The notes beneath the pieces are model-generated. The model worked only from the letters and a program-made list of their open reading frames with translations. It ran no database searches and had not been told where the DNA came from. Shown piece after piece: positions 41,599-50,636 of a stretch of 64,000 nt of DNA. The position numbers and the translations under genes are program-made. How positions within the stretch are numbered: position 1 is the first letter of the stretch; each line of letters starts with the position of its first letter. The DNA is taken from positions 1 through 64,000 of the forward strand of contig JAYPUW010000003.1 of the NCBI GenBank assembly GCA_038134285.1. The letters run 5' to 3'. The DNA is from UBA3478 sp038134285 (GTDB lineage: Bacteria > Bacteroidota > Bacteroidia > Flavobacteriales > Flavobacteriaceae).

Positions 41599-43383
41599 GT
41601 GAATGAGAAACTAAGTTCGCTAATGCGCAAATTTTTGATCTGGAAGTACAAGAATATTTCAGAGCGCAACTTCGTCTTCATCCTTAGTGCACTAATTGGG
41701 TTGGTGGCCGGATTGATTTCGGTGCTAATCAAGAATATCACTTTTGTCATCGCTTATGTGGCAGAACTCGGACTCTCTCTCACCCGAAACGGATTGTACT
41801 TCATCTTGCCAACTCTTGGTCTTTTTGGGGTCTATTTGGTGGTTGAGCGACTGTATAAAAAGGGTGTTTTTAATCCTATCCCAACGGTGTTGTATGCCCT
41901 CTCTAAGAAAGGAGGAAAGATTAGTGGAGATAAGTTTTTCTTTCCGCTGATTACCGCCCCTTTAACCACCGGGTTCGGAGGTTCGGTAGGATTATTGAGT
42001 CCGACTATTTTATCGGCTTCTGCAGCCTCTTCGACCTTTGGAGACCTGTTTCACCTGAACCGAAAAACACGTCAGCTACTCATTGCCTGTGCGGCCTCTG
42101 GTGTTATTGCCACAAGCTTTCAGTCTCCCATTGCAGCCGTGGTCTTTGCGATAGAAATCTTCAGCCTTGATCTGACTTTTACCTCTCTATTGCCGCTGCT
42201 TATTGCCTCACTCGTATCGGTGATCACCTCTTTCTTTTTTGTGGGAGACGAGGTGCTTTTTAAGGTGGCGCTTACCAAATCATTCATTATCAATGATACA
42301 CCTCTTTACTTGGCGCTGGGTCTATTAGCCGGATTGGTATCGGTTTATTTTCATAAGGTACACTTTGGTATTACCGGATTTTTTCAGCGCATTCAATCAA
42401 AAGGAAGACGCCTGCTGATCGGGGGGCTCTTTATTGGAATCACACTCTTTGCCATTCCACCTCTATACGGTGAGGGCTTTTCATTGATCAACAACCTTTT
42501 AGTATCTAATCACGACGCTGTGATCGAGGGGTCACTGATGGCTCCATGGGCCTCAAACCCATGGATGGTTATTGTCTTGCTGTTAGGTATTACACTTTTT
42601 AAATCAGTGGTGATGACTACAACGATCGCTGCCGGTGGTACCGGAGGAATCATCATTCCGGCACTTGTCATGGGGAGTTCCTTGGGAAACGCGGTCGCTA
42701 AACTAATCAATCAACTAGGACTCACTCACCAGGTTTCCGAGGCCAATTTTACGCTTGTGGGTATGGCTGCCATATTAGCGGGAGTGTTACAAGCACCGCT
42801 CACTGCGATATTCTTGATCGCCGAAATTACAGGAGGTTATTCGCTTTTTATCCCCCTAATGCTGTCAGTTTCTATGGCCTATCTCATTACCAAAAACAGC
42901 ATTGAACACACCATTTACACCAAAGAACTAGCTGAGAAAGATGCGCTTTTGTCCTTTGACAAAGACCAAAGTGTGCTGACTTTGATGACCCTTGACAGCG
43001 TCATTGAGACCAATTTTGTGGCGCTAAAGGCAGACATGTCTTTTCGAGAATTACTACAACAAGGGGTTGCAAAATCGAGCAGGAATTTATTCCCGGTGGT
43101 GGATGAATCCGAACAATTAGTGGGGATTATCTTGCTCGATGATATCCGCCAGTTTTTGTTTGACCAATCTGTGTACGACCAAACCAAGGTGAGGGGCTAT
43201 ATGACGCCCCCCCTTGACATTATTAACTACGAAAAAGACAGTATGCAAAGGGTAATGCAACGCTTTCAAGATTCGGGGGCATGGAATCTTCCGGTTTTAA
43301 AACAAGGCAAGTACGCTGGATTTGTTTCTAAGTCAAAATTACTTACCGCTTACCGCAGAGAGCTGATTAATTTCTCAAATTAG
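41599..43383 (+). CDS. ClC-type chloride channel protein with two CBS domains, gating Glu absent
   Basis: 594 residues, ten or more membrane helices (about 20-430) followed by a CBS pair (about 455-590). Selectivity regions: GGSVGLLSPTILSA near residue 131, where most relatives have GLEGP or GREGP, so the gating Glu is replaced by Leu; and GGTGGIIIPALVMGSS near 345 for GxFxP. The position of the inner proton Glu (AIEIFSLDLTF near 190) keeps one Glu but not the second. Without these a channel rather than an H+ exchanger is likely. Start GTG at 41599; an ATG at 41623 is possible. Confidence 0.85.
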   Translation: MNEKLSSLMRKFLIWKYKNISERNFVFILSALIGLVAGLISVLIKNITFVIAYVAELGLSLTRNGLYFILPTLGLFGVYLVVERLYKKGVFNPIPTVLYALSKKGGKISGDKFFFPLITAPLTTGFGGSVGLLSPTILSASAASSTFGDLFHLNRKTRQLLIACAASGVIATSFQSPIAAVVFAIEIFSLDLTFTSLLPLLIASLVSVITSFFFVGDEVLFKVALTKSFIINDTPLYLALGLLAGLVSVYFHKVHFGITGFFQRIQSKGRRLLIGGLFIGITLFAIPPLYGEGFSLINNLLVSNHDAVIEGSLMAPWASNPWMVIVLLLGITLFKSVVMTTTIAAGGTGGIIIPALVMGSSLGNAVAKLINQLGLTHQVSEANFTLVGMAAILAGVLQAPLTAIFLIAEITGGYSLFIPLMLSVSMAYLITKNSIEHTIYTKELAEKDALLSFDKDQSVLTLMTLDSVIETNFVALKADMSFRELLQQGVAKSSRNLFPVVDESEQLVGIILLDDIRQFLFDQSVYDQTKVRGYMTPPLDIINYEKDSMQRVMQRFQDSGAWNLPVLKQGKYAGFVSKSKLLTAYRRELINFSN

Positions 43384-43451
43384 AGTTTCAAAAACGACTT
43401 AGACCCTAATTGTCAGGGAATTGTATTTGACATATTTAGTAAAAAAAAGAC

Positions 43452-43482
43452 TATCTTCCCCCCGAAAAACTAGCTATAGCTA
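43452..43482 (+). promoter_or_regulatory. Weak promoter and palindrome ahead of the large TonB receptor
   Basis: TATCTTCC (43452-43459) is a poor -7 match with a TTG about 22 bp upstream (43427-43429). The leader holds a perfect 12-bp palindrome, TAGCTATAGCTA (43471-43482), 15 nt before the ATG. It could be an operator. Confidence 0.3.
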
Positions 43483-43497
43483 TTTTATTTATCATTT

Positions 43498-46299
43498 ATG
43501 AAAAAGTTACTTCTACTATTGGGTTTTGTAACCAGCACTATTGCCTTCGCTCAAACCACTGTTTCTGGTAAGGTAGTTGACCAAAATGGTCAACCAGTGG
43601 CAAATGCCAATATCGTTGTAGTCGGACAGTCAGAAGGTGCTGTTGCCGATTTCGATGGAAACTTCGTCTTCTCATCTAATCAAACGCCTCCATTCTCGGT
43701 TAGAGTATCGAGTATTGGATATTCGACTTCAACCGTTTCTTTCAGCGGCTCGGAATTGAAAATCATTCTTAATGAATCTTCTACTATACTTGATGAAATT
43801 GTAATTTCAGCTTCACGAACTCCAGAGAGAATTTTTGAATCTCCAGTGTCAGTTGAGCGCTTTGGTTTAGCGCAAATTCAAAATGCAACTTCTGAGTCGT
43901 TTTATGGCAGTCTTCAAAATCTTAAAGGAGTAGACATCAATACCAACTCACTCACCTTCCAATCTATCAATACCCGTGGATTTGCAACCTTTGCAAACAC
44001 CCGTTTCTTGCAGTTGGTAGACGGAATGGACAATACTGCTCCCGGACTCAACTTCGTTCTTGGTAACCTTGTGGGGATGTCAGAACTTGACGTTCAGAGC
44101 GTAGAAATTTTGCCAGGTGCTTCATCGGCATTATATGGAGCAGGCGCCTTCAACGGTATACTTTTCATGACGTCGAAAGATCCATTTGATAGTGAAGGAA
44201 TTAGCGTTTATGGTAAAACTGGGTATACGGTTCAAGACGCTGCTGGCTCTAATCAATATTCGGATTATGGGGTCAGAGTTGCCAAACGCTTCTCAGATAA
44301 TTTGGCTGTTAAGGCTAATTTTACCTTTATGAAAGGGGAGGATTGGCATGCCAACGATCGTTCCGATATAAGTGCAGATGCCCTTGGATATAGTTGGGCC
44401 TCTCCATATAATACGCCAGGATATGATGGGCTAAATGTTTACGGAGATGAGGTGGCCACCACTCTTAATTTTGACTATTATGCTGGTACTCCAGCAGGAA
44501 CATTTGGATCTCGCAGAATTTCAAGAACAGGTTATGATGAAGCTGACCTTGCAGATTATGGTGCTCAAAGTGTGAAACGTGATTTGGCGGTGCACTACCG
44601 TCCTTTTGGAGATGACTTAGAAGTGATTTACAACTATCGAAGAGGCACAGGTACTACTATCTATCAAGGAGCGAATCGTTATGCGGTTTCAGGTTTTGCC
44701 ATGACTCAACAAAAATTGGAGATCAAAAACGACAATTTCTTTATTCGTGGATATATTACTGCAGAAGATTCTGGTAATGCGTACGATACACGTTTCGCGG
44801 CTATTAATATTAACAGACAGTGGTCTCCAGATCAGAAATGGTTTGAAGATTACGTCAGAGGTTATTTATTATCACGTCAGCTAGGAAAAAACGATGTTGA
44901 TGCTCACCAAACGGCTAGAACAGTAGCAGATTATCCTGCAAATTTTGCCGGTTCCTTAGGTATTGCTTCTGCTACTGGTTTCCCTCATATAAATCGATAT
45001 GAACCTGGCACGGCCGAATTTAATAATGCATTTGCCAAAGTAAGACAAGATGGTGATTTTAGAACTGGCGCGAGGTTTATTGATAATACAAAGTTCAGAC
45101 ACTTAAATGGCAATTATAATTTTGCACATTTAATTAATAATTGGGCTGATCTTCAGGTAGGGGGCTCATATCGTCAATATGAACTTAATTCAAATGGCAC
45201 AATTTTTACGGATAAAGATGGTCCAATTACTTACAGCGAGTATGGAGCATATGCTCAAGTTCAAAAATCTTTTGATAATGATCGTGGAAAGATAACAGCA
45301 TCTGGAAGATACGACAAGAATGAGTTTTTAGATGGATTTGTTTCACCAAGACTTTCTTTGGGGTATACATTAGGCGCTAATCAAAATCATAATATTAGAA
45401 TTTCAGCGCAAACTGGATTTAGAAACCCTACTACTCAAGATTTCTTTATTGGGTTAGATGTTGGTAATGCCATTCTAGTTGGTGGTGCAGCCTCTAATTT
45501 GGATCGAGATTTTAGAACATTTTCAGTGAGTGCTGTAGGGCAATCATATGGAATTCCCGCTACAGTTTCAGTTGGGGGTAGGTCTGCTTATGATAATTCC
45601 TTTAGTCTAAGTTCAGTTTTAGCAGGGAAGCCGGCTAAGAAAGACACAGATTTAGTTGGAGCTGAGCAGATAGATGCAATAGAGTTTGGTTATCGAGCTA
45701 TAATTGGCCCAGTTGCTATTGATTTAAGTACTTATTTTAACTCTTACACAAACTTTAATGCTGCAGAAACTAAAGTTGTTCCTTTATATGGAAAAGCAGG
45801 AGATAAAGCACTTTCATTATTGGCACTACAAAACGGGGATTATAAAATTTATCAGGCATATTCAAATACTGACGTACCTGTAAAATCCTTTGGATTTGTA
45901 GCTGGAATAGACACTCAAATATTAGGATTTAATGTAGGCGCCAGTTATACCCATACAGAAGTAGATTTTGATCGCATGATGTACCCTGATTTCGAGGTAG
46001 GATTAAATACACCTAAAGGAAGATTTAAGGCATCTATTTCAAAAGATGAATTATTTAAAAACTTTGGGTTTAATCTGAATTATAGATATTCGGGGTCATA
46101 TTTATGGGAGGCCTCTTTTGCTGATGGTGAAGTCCCTGCATTTGATGTTTTTGATGCTGTATTGAAATATGATTTATCAAAATATAATAGCACAATAAAA
46201 CTAGGTGGAACCAACATTGCAGGAGGAGATTATATCACAGCAATTGGTTCTGGAAGAATTGGTTCAATCTACTACGCTTCATTGAATATCAACTTCTAA
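43498..46299 (+). CDS. TonB-dependent outer-membrane receptor
   Basis: 933 residues. Signal peptide MKKLLLLLGFVTSTIAFAQ, CarboxypepD_reg-like domain (about 20-95), TonB-box segment ILDEIVISASRTPER near 100, plug (about 115-230, with LQLVDGMDNTAPGLNF) and a barrel ending in the aromatic YYASLNINF. Ligand unknown; no SusD partner follows, so it is not a polysaccharide-locus pair. The first half has GC near 43% by hand counts on sample lines, the second half (from about 45050) near 30%. A terminator follows at 46326. Confidence 0.87.
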   Translation: MKKLLLLLGFVTSTIAFAQTTVSGKVVDQNGQPVANANIVVVGQSEGAVADFDGNFVFSSNQTPPFSVRVSSIGYSTSTVSFSGSELKIILNESSTILDEIVISASRTPERIFESPVSVERFGLAQIQNATSESFYGSLQNLKGVDINTNSLTFQSINTRGFATFANTRFLQLVDGMDNTAPGLNFVLGNLVGMSELDVQSVEILPGASSALYGAGAFNGILFMTSKDPFDSEGISVYGKTGYTVQDAAGSNQYSDYGVRVAKRFSDNLAVKANFTFMKGEDWHANDRSDISADALGYSWASPYNTPGYDGLNVYGDEVATTLNFDYYAGTPAGTFGSRRISRTGYDEADLADYGAQSVKRDLAVHYRPFGDDLEVIYNYRRGTGTTIYQGANRYAVSGFAMTQQKLEIKNDNFFIRGYITAEDSGNAYDTRFAAININRQWSPDQKWFEDYVRGYLLSRQLGKNDVDAHQTARTVADYPANFAGSLGIASATGFPHINRYEPGTAEFNNAFAKVRQDGDFRTGARFIDNTKFRHLNGNYNFAHLINNWADLQVGGSYRQYELNSNGTIFTDKDGPITYSEYGAYAQVQKSFDNDRGKITASGRYDKNEFLDGFVSPRLSLGYTLGANQNHNIRISAQTGFRNPTTQDFFIGLDVGNAILVGGAASNLDRDFRTFSVSAVGQSYGIPATVSVGGRSAYDNSFSLSSVLAGKPAKKDTDLVGAEQIDAIEFGYRAIIGPVAIDLSTYFNSYTNFNAAETKVVPLYGKAGDKALSLLALQNGDYKIYQAYSNTDVPVKSFGFVAGIDTQILGFNVGASYTHTEVDFDRMMYPDFEVGLNTPKGRFKASISKDELFKNFGFNLNYRYSGSYLWEASFADGEVPAFDVFDAVLKYDLSKYNSTIKLGGTNIAGGDYITAIGSGRIGSIYYASLNINF

Positions 46300-46325
46300 T
46301 AGAAAAAGGCGTTAGCGAACGATTT

Positions 46326-46350
46326 AAAGCGTCCCAAAATGGGGCGCTTT
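46326..46350 (+). terminator. Intrinsic terminator after the TonB receptor
   Basis: Stem AAAGCGTCCC with GGGGCGCTTT (one G-T pair), loop AAAAT, then TTATTTTAT. It separates the receptor from atpD. Confidence 0.8.
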
Positions 46351-46387
46351 TATTTTATCAATCTTTTTTTAGTATTATCAATCTCCC

Positions 46388-46395
46388 TATATTTG
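46388..46395 (+). promoter_or_regulatory. -7 promoter element TATATTTG for atpDC
   Basis: Exact TAnnTTTG, with a 49-nt leader to the atpD ATG. Confidence 0.6.
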
Positions 46396-46444
46396 CGCAA
46401 TTAAATTTTAAGGGGTGAACGCCTCAAAAACTTTATAAAATCTC

Positions 46445-47950
46445 ATGGCTTTAACGGGAAAGATTTCACGAGTAATTGGTCCGGTAATCGATGTTGAATT
46501 TGAAGTAGGATCAAAACTTCCCAACATTTACGATTCATTGACTGTATCTAAGGCCGACGGGTCTACACTCGTTCTTGAAGTACAATCACATGTTGGAGAG
46601 AGTGCTGTAAGAACCATTTCGATGGACTCTACAGATGGTTTAAGCCGTGGAATCAAGGTTGCTGCCACAGGAGCGCCAATTCAAATGCCTATCGGGGAAG
46701 ACGTTTACGGACGCCTGTTCAACGTGATCGGAGCTCCGATTGACGGTCTTGCTGAACTTGAAAGAACAGGAGATAAAGGTCTTCCTATTCACCGTGAGGC
46801 ACCAGCCTTTGAAAACCTATCTACTTCAACCGAGGTTCTTTTTACCGGAATTAAAGTAATCGATCTTATTGAGCCTTACGCCAAAGGGGGTAAGATTGGT
46901 CTTTTCGGAGGAGCAGGGGTTGGTAAAACAGTACTTATCCAAGAGCTCATCAACAATATTGCAAAAGGTCATGGTGGACTTTCTGTATTTGCAGGTGTAG
47001 GTGAGCGCACAAGAGAAGGAAATGACCTTCTTCGTGAGATGCTCGAATCAGGTATTATCAAGTACGGAGAAGACTTCATGAAAGAGATGGAAGAAGGAGG
47101 ATGGAATCTTTCTAAGGTAGATAAGTCAGCTTTGAAAGAGTCTAAGGCTACCTTTGTTTTCGGTCAGATGAATGAACCTCCTGGAGCGAGAGCACGTGTT
47201 GCTTTGTCAGGACTTACCATTGCAGAATACTTTAGAGATGGAGCAGGAGACGGCCAAGGAAAAGACGTTCTTTTCTTCGTTGACAATATTTTCCGTTTTA
47301 CTCAGGCAGGTTCTGAGGTGTCAGCCCTTTTGGGTCGTATGCCTTCTGCGGTAGGTTATCAGCCAACGCTAGCCTCTGAGATGGGAGCGATGCAAGAGCG
47401 TATTACCTCTACAAAAAACGGATCGATTACTTCAGTACAGGCCGTATACGTGCCTGCGGATGACTTAACGGATCCGGCGCCTGCGACAACCTTTGCTCAC
47501 CTTGATGCTACAACGGTGCTATCGAGAAAGATTGCTGAGCTTGGTATCTATCCGGCAGTAGATCCGCTAGATTCAACTTCACGTATTTTGACTGCAGATA
47601 TTCTTGGTGATGAGCACTATGCCTGTGCACAACGCGTTAAGGAGCTATTGCAGCGCTATAAAGAACTTCAAGATATTATTGCTATCCTAGGTATGGAAGA
47701 ACTTTCTGAAGAGGATAAACTAGCCGTATCTAGAGCACGTCGTGTCCAACGTTTCTTATCACAGCCTTTTCATGTTGCCGAGCAGTTTACAGGAATTCCT
47801 GGAGTGTTGGTAGACATTAAGGATACGATCAAAGGATTCAACATGATCATGGACGGTGAGTTAGATCACCTTCCAGAGGCAGCGTTCAACCTTAAAGGAA
47901 CCATTGAAGAGGCAATCGAGGCTGGTGAGAAAATGCTTACTGAAGCTTAA
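46445..47950 (+). CDS. atpD: ATP synthase F1 subunit beta
   Basis: 501 residues. Catalytic subunit of F1. P-loop GGAGVGKTVLIQEL near residue 155, GVGERTREGNDL near 187 with the catalytic Glu, the RARVALSGLTIAEYFRD block near 255 and the ALLGRMPSAVGYQPTLA region near 300. The insert EDFMKEMEEGGWNLSKVDKS near 215 is a Bacteroidota feature. Only atpC follows; the rest of the synthase genes lie elsewhere, the usual split in this phylum. Confidence 0.98.
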   Translation: MALTGKISRVIGPVIDVEFEVGSKLPNIYDSLTVSKADGSTLVLEVQSHVGESAVRTISMDSTDGLSRGIKVAATGAPIQMPIGEDVYGRLFNVIGAPIDGLAELERTGDKGLPIHREAPAFENLSTSTEVLFTGIKVIDLIEPYAKGGKIGLFGGAGVGKTVLIQELINNIAKGHGGLSVFAGVGERTREGNDLLREMLESGIIKYGEDFMKEMEEGGWNLSKVDKSALKESKATFVFGQMNEPPGARARVALSGLTIAEYFRDGAGDGQGKDVLFFVDNIFRFTQAGSEVSALLGRMPSAVGYQPTLASEMGAMQERITSTKNGSITSVQAVYVPADDLTDPAPATTFAHLDATTVLSRKIAELGIYPAVDPLDSTSRILTADILGDEHYACAQRVKELLQRYKELQDIIAILGMEELSEEDKLAVSRARRVQRFLSQPFHVAEQFTGIPGVLVDIKDTIKGFNMIMDGELDHLPEAAFNLKGTIEEAIEAGEKMLTEA

Positions 47951-47976
47951 TCAATAGTATCTAATAGCGATTACGT

Positions 47977-48258
47977 ATGATCCTAGAAATCATCTCTCCT
48001 GAAGCCACTTTATACAAAGGCGACGCCACTTCGGTGACGGCTCCTGGTGTTATGGGTTTGTTTCAGATTCTTGAAAACCACGCAGCGATTGCATCTGTAC
48101 TTCAAGAAGGGGAAATCGTGATTAAAGGATTAAATCGTCAATTGTTGGCTTCCACTCACGCTGACAGTTTCCAAACCAAAGCTGATTCAACCACTATTAA
48201 AATTAAGGGTGGTGCGGTTGAGATGAAGAACAATACGCTTATCGTTCTTATTGATTAA
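47977..48258 (+). CDS. atpC: ATP synthase F1 subunit epsilon, short form
   Basis: 93 residues, compared with about 135 in most bacteria. It contains the N-terminal beta sandwich (LEIISPEATLYKGDATSVTA, then PGVMGLFQILENHAAIASVL) and ends at KNNTLIVLID, so the C-terminal helix pair that inhibits ATP hydrolysis is missing. Short forms are usual in Bacteroidota. 26 nt after atpD, same transcript. It converges with recX with a 6-nt gap and no visible terminator. Confidence 0.94.
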   Translation: MILEIISPEATLYKGDATSVTAPGVMGLFQILENHAAIASVLQEGEIVIKGLNRQLLASTHADSFQTKADSTTIKIKGGAVEMKNNTLIVLID

Positions 48259-48264
48259 CGGCTT

Positions 48265-48747
48265 TTACAGTGATTTCATTTTATCGTACACCAATTCGCC
48301 TGGCCATCCGCGATAGCTGAGATAGTGAAACAGCTTTCTTTTCTTTTCTGACAATGGAAGTTTCTCGATAGCTTGAATCTTTTTTGTGGCAAGTGACTCA
48401 AATACCTCTAAGTAGGGTTCATTTTCAAAAGCCGCTCTGGCCATTTTTAGGTTGTAAGCACTGATATCTCTCGCCTTCAATTCTATTGAGATACGTTCGA
48501 ATCCCCACGACTTGATACGCAGCTTTCCTATGGTATACTGAATGGCGAATCGCTCTTCATTTAGGTAATTTTCGGTAATGAGATGACCAATCAGATGAGT
48601 AATAGACTCTTCAACCATTCCCATTGATTTGAGTTTTGCTTCCACCTCTTTATGGCAGCGTTCTTGATAGGCGCAAAAGGCCTCTATTTTTCGCTTAGCC
48701 TCGGTAACACTTCCGACGGGTTGCGCCGATTTACTGCGATAGTACAT
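48265..48747 (-). CDS. recX: Regulatory protein RecX
   Basis: 160 residues, normal for RecX, which inhibits RecA filaments. Three-helix repeats are visible: AFCAYQERCHKEVEAKLKSMG near residue 28, LIGHLITENYLNEERFAIQY near 52 and ISIELKARDISAYNLKMA near 82. The start is ATG at 48747. It is the gene downstream of rng on the same strand, but a strong terminator (48776-48807) separates them, so it needs its own promoter; none was recognised in the short gap. Confidence 0.9.
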   Translation of the reverse strand: MYYRSKSAQPVGSVTEAKRKIEAFCAYQERCHKEVEAKLKSMGMVEESITHLIGHLITENYLNEERFAIQYTIGKLRIKSWGFERISIELKARDISAYNLKMARAAFENEPYLEVFESLATKKIQAIEKLPLSEKKRKLFHYLSYRGWPGELVYDKMKSL

Positions 48748-48775
48748 ACCTCTAAATTACGAGGCTAAACCGCAA

Positions 48776-48807
48776 AAAAAAAGCGGCCCTTACATGGGCC
48801 GCTTTTT
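48776..48807 (-). terminator. Intrinsic terminator of rng
   Basis: Stem of 12 bp built on GCGGCCC/GGGCCGC flanked by A and T runs, loop of 6 nt. On the minus strand it overlaps the rng stop codon and is followed by nine T residues. Its 5' A run also makes it usable on the plus strand. Confidence 0.85.
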
Positions 48808-50353
48808 ATAAACGTATCGTTTTGCCTTCTTTGGTCTTAAAATTATACTGCAGGTATGTATAGGCATCTCTAGGGATCACACTTACCCAGACTTTATGCT
48901 TTTTATACCATTTGTATCTAAAAGAGAATAGTCCTTTAGTAAGGTAGGCTGCAATAAACGGGTGTATATGCAGAAACACCTTTTCTTTTACTTTTTTAAG
49001 GGCTATTCGCTCTATTTGATACTCGAGTTTATCAATGATACTGATCGGCGCCTCTACGGCATCCTCAACAGCATTAGGATTCTTTTCAGTTGTGGTAATA
49101 TTCATTTCAGGTCTGACGCGTTGTCTGGTGATCTGAATAAGACCAAACTTGGTAGGTGGTAGGATCTTGTGCTTTGCTCTGTCGTCATTCATCTCTTCTT
49201 TGAGTTGATCGTAGAGCTTTTTACGATGTTCACCTTTACCCATATCGATAAAGTCGACTACAATGATTCCTCCCATGTCTCTTAATCGAAGCTGTCTTGC
49301 AACCTCAGAGGCCGCAATTAGGTTCACTTCGAGTGCAGTGTCTTCTTGACTGTTCGCACGATTTGACCTGTTTCCGCTATTGACATCAATAACGTGCATG
49401 GCTTCAGTGTGTTCAATCACGAGATAGGCACCCTTTGACATCGAGGCAGTTCTGCCGAACGAGGTTTTGATTTGTCTATCTATGCCAAATTTTTCATAGA
49501 TAGGCGTCACCTCGGTATGCAGTTTAATCAGTGATTCGTGTTTTGGAGATATTTGACTGAGGTATTCCCGAATTTGATCGGCCATCTCAGGATCATCCGT
49601 ATGAATTCCGGTGAAGGACTCATTAAAGACATCTCTCAAATAACTTGTAGAGCGATTGAGCTCGACGAGCACTTTTGAAGGATGATGTCCTTTACTCACA
49701 TTATCGCAGAGGGTTTCCCATTTTTTGACCAAACGCTTAATATCTTGGTCGAGTTCGGCAACTTTTTTGCCTTCTGCAACGGTTCGGATGATGATTCCAA
49801 AACCCTTGGGTCTTATGCTGGTTACTAGTCGTTTAAGACGACTTTTTTCTTCAGAACTCTCGATTTTTTGAGATACTGAAATGCGATCTGAAAACGGTAC
49901 CATAACCACGTAACGTCCGGCAAGAGAAAGTTCAGAACTGATGCGAGGTCCTTTGGTCGAAATAGGTTCTTTTACAATCTGAACCAGAATTGACTGATTG
50001 GCCTTTATTACATCACTGATGCTTCCTTCTTTATCAATTTCTTCTTCAAGCGAAAAGTTGGCTAAGCTATAATTTGAAGTCTTCTTTTGAAGAAGGGCTT
50101 TGGTGAATTTCATCAACGAGTTGAACTGAGGTCCTAAATCGTGATAGTGTAAAAAAGCATCTTTTTGATGCCCCACGTTTACAAAAGCCGCGTTAAGTCC
50201 TGAAACAGGCTTACGCACTTTGGCTAAAAATATATCACCTACTGAGAAGCTGTTTTCACTGGCTTCGCGGTGAAGTTCTATGAGCTTTCCGTCTCTTAAT
50301 AAGGCAAAATCGACAGCTTCAGAACTTGTCTTTATAATTAATTCTTTATTCAC
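48806..50353 (-). CDS. rng: Ribonuclease G/E family protein
   Basis: 515 residues, the RNase G size. Cuts single-stranded RNA in 5' monophosphate-dependent rRNA and mRNA processing. S1 domain about 35-130 (VGDIFLAKVRKPVSGLNAAF near 38), and the catalytic core with the two Mg-binding Asp residues in HVIDVNSGNRSNRANSQED near 313 and VVDFIDMGKGEHRKK near 355. The start is GTG at 50353. A leader of about 140 nt with two hairpins lies upstream. The terminator overlaps its stop. Confidence 0.95.
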   Translation of the reverse strand: MNKELIIKTSSEAVDFALLRDGKLIELHREASENSFSVGDIFLAKVRKPVSGLNAAFVNVGHQKDAFLHYHDLGPQFNSLMKFTKALLQKKTSNYSLANFSLEEEIDKEGSISDVIKANQSILVQIVKEPISTKGPRISSELSLAGRYVVMVPFSDRISVSQKIESSEEKSRLKRLVTSIRPKGFGIIIRTVAEGKKVAELDQDIKRLVKKWETLCDNVSKGHHPSKVLVELNRSTSYLRDVFNESFTGIHTDDPEMADQIREYLSQISPKHESLIKLHTEVTPIYEKFGIDRQIKTSFGRTASMSKGAYLVIEHTEAMHVIDVNSGNRSNRANSQEDTALEVNLIAASEVARQLRLRDMGGIIVVDFIDMGKGEHRKKLYDQLKEEMNDDRAKHKILPPTKFGLIQITRQRVRPEMNITTTEKNPNAVEDAVEAPISIIDKLEYQIERIALKKVKEKVFLHIHPFIAAYLTKGLFSFRYKWYKKHKVWVSVIPRDAYTYLQYNFKTKEGKTIRL

Positions 50354-50374
50354 TGTTTCGATTTATTTATGCAT

Positions 50375-50442
50375 AAAAAGCCGCACTCATGCAGCTTTAT
50401 TGCACAGTATTAAACAATAGAATCACTCCTTAATGAAGTGAT
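50375..50442 (-). promoter_or_regulatory. Structured leader of rng with a hairpin-held Shine-Dalgarno-like sequence
   Basis: On the minus strand the first hairpin (50442-50422, stem ATCACT/AGTGAT) carries AAGGAG (50431-50426). The second (50398-50375) has a 9-bp stem AAAGCTGCA/TGCGGCTTT with a TGAG loop and five T residues, so it looks like an attenuator, 22 nt before the rng start. Autoregulation through the leader is known for enteric RNase E; applying it here is inference. No TAnnTTTG was found in this leader. Confidence 0.4.
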
Positions 50443-50491
50443 CTTAACTTTCAGATGTCAAAGAACGTACGCTGACGTCAAACAAGAAATA

Positions 50492-50520
50492 AAGCCGCTT
50501 AATGGGCTTAAGAGCGGCTT
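50492..50520 (-). terminator. Terminator of the HU-small basic protein unit
   Basis: Stem AAGCCGCT (50492-50499) with AGCGGCTT (50513-50520), 13-nt loop, followed on the minus strand by TATTTCTT. It begins within the stop codon of the small gene. Confidence 0.75.
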
Positions 50521-50608
50521 ACTTCTTCTTGTGTCGGTTAGCTCTTCTGCGCTTCTTGCGCTTATGCGTAGCTACCTTATGTCTTTTTCTTTTTTTACCA
50601 CTCGGCAT
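50519..50608 (-). CDS. 29-residue highly basic protein (AURKAIP1/COX24-like), probable ribosome component
   Basis: Thirty codons including stop; begins MPSGKKRKRHKVATHK and ends NRHKKK, with about 17 Lys or Arg residues. The composition and the short motif KRKKRRRANRH match the AURKAIP1/COX24-type small proteins annotated in Bacteroidota, and resemble mycobacterial bS22. It may correspond to an additional ribosomal protein like the one described in Flavobacterium johnsoniae ribosomes (bL38), but I cannot confirm that identity. It sits 28 nt downstream of HU in the same unit and is followed by a terminator. Confidence 0.75.
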   Translation of the reverse strand: MPSGKKRKRHKVATHKRKKRRRANRHKKK

Positions 50609-50636
50609 AATGCTTCAAATGTTTTTCGGTTAATAG

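Noticed and set aside
47977..48258. Truncated atpC as a broken gene
   Set aside because: The epsilon subunit without its C-terminal helices is the normal short form in Bacteroidota, and the frame is clean.
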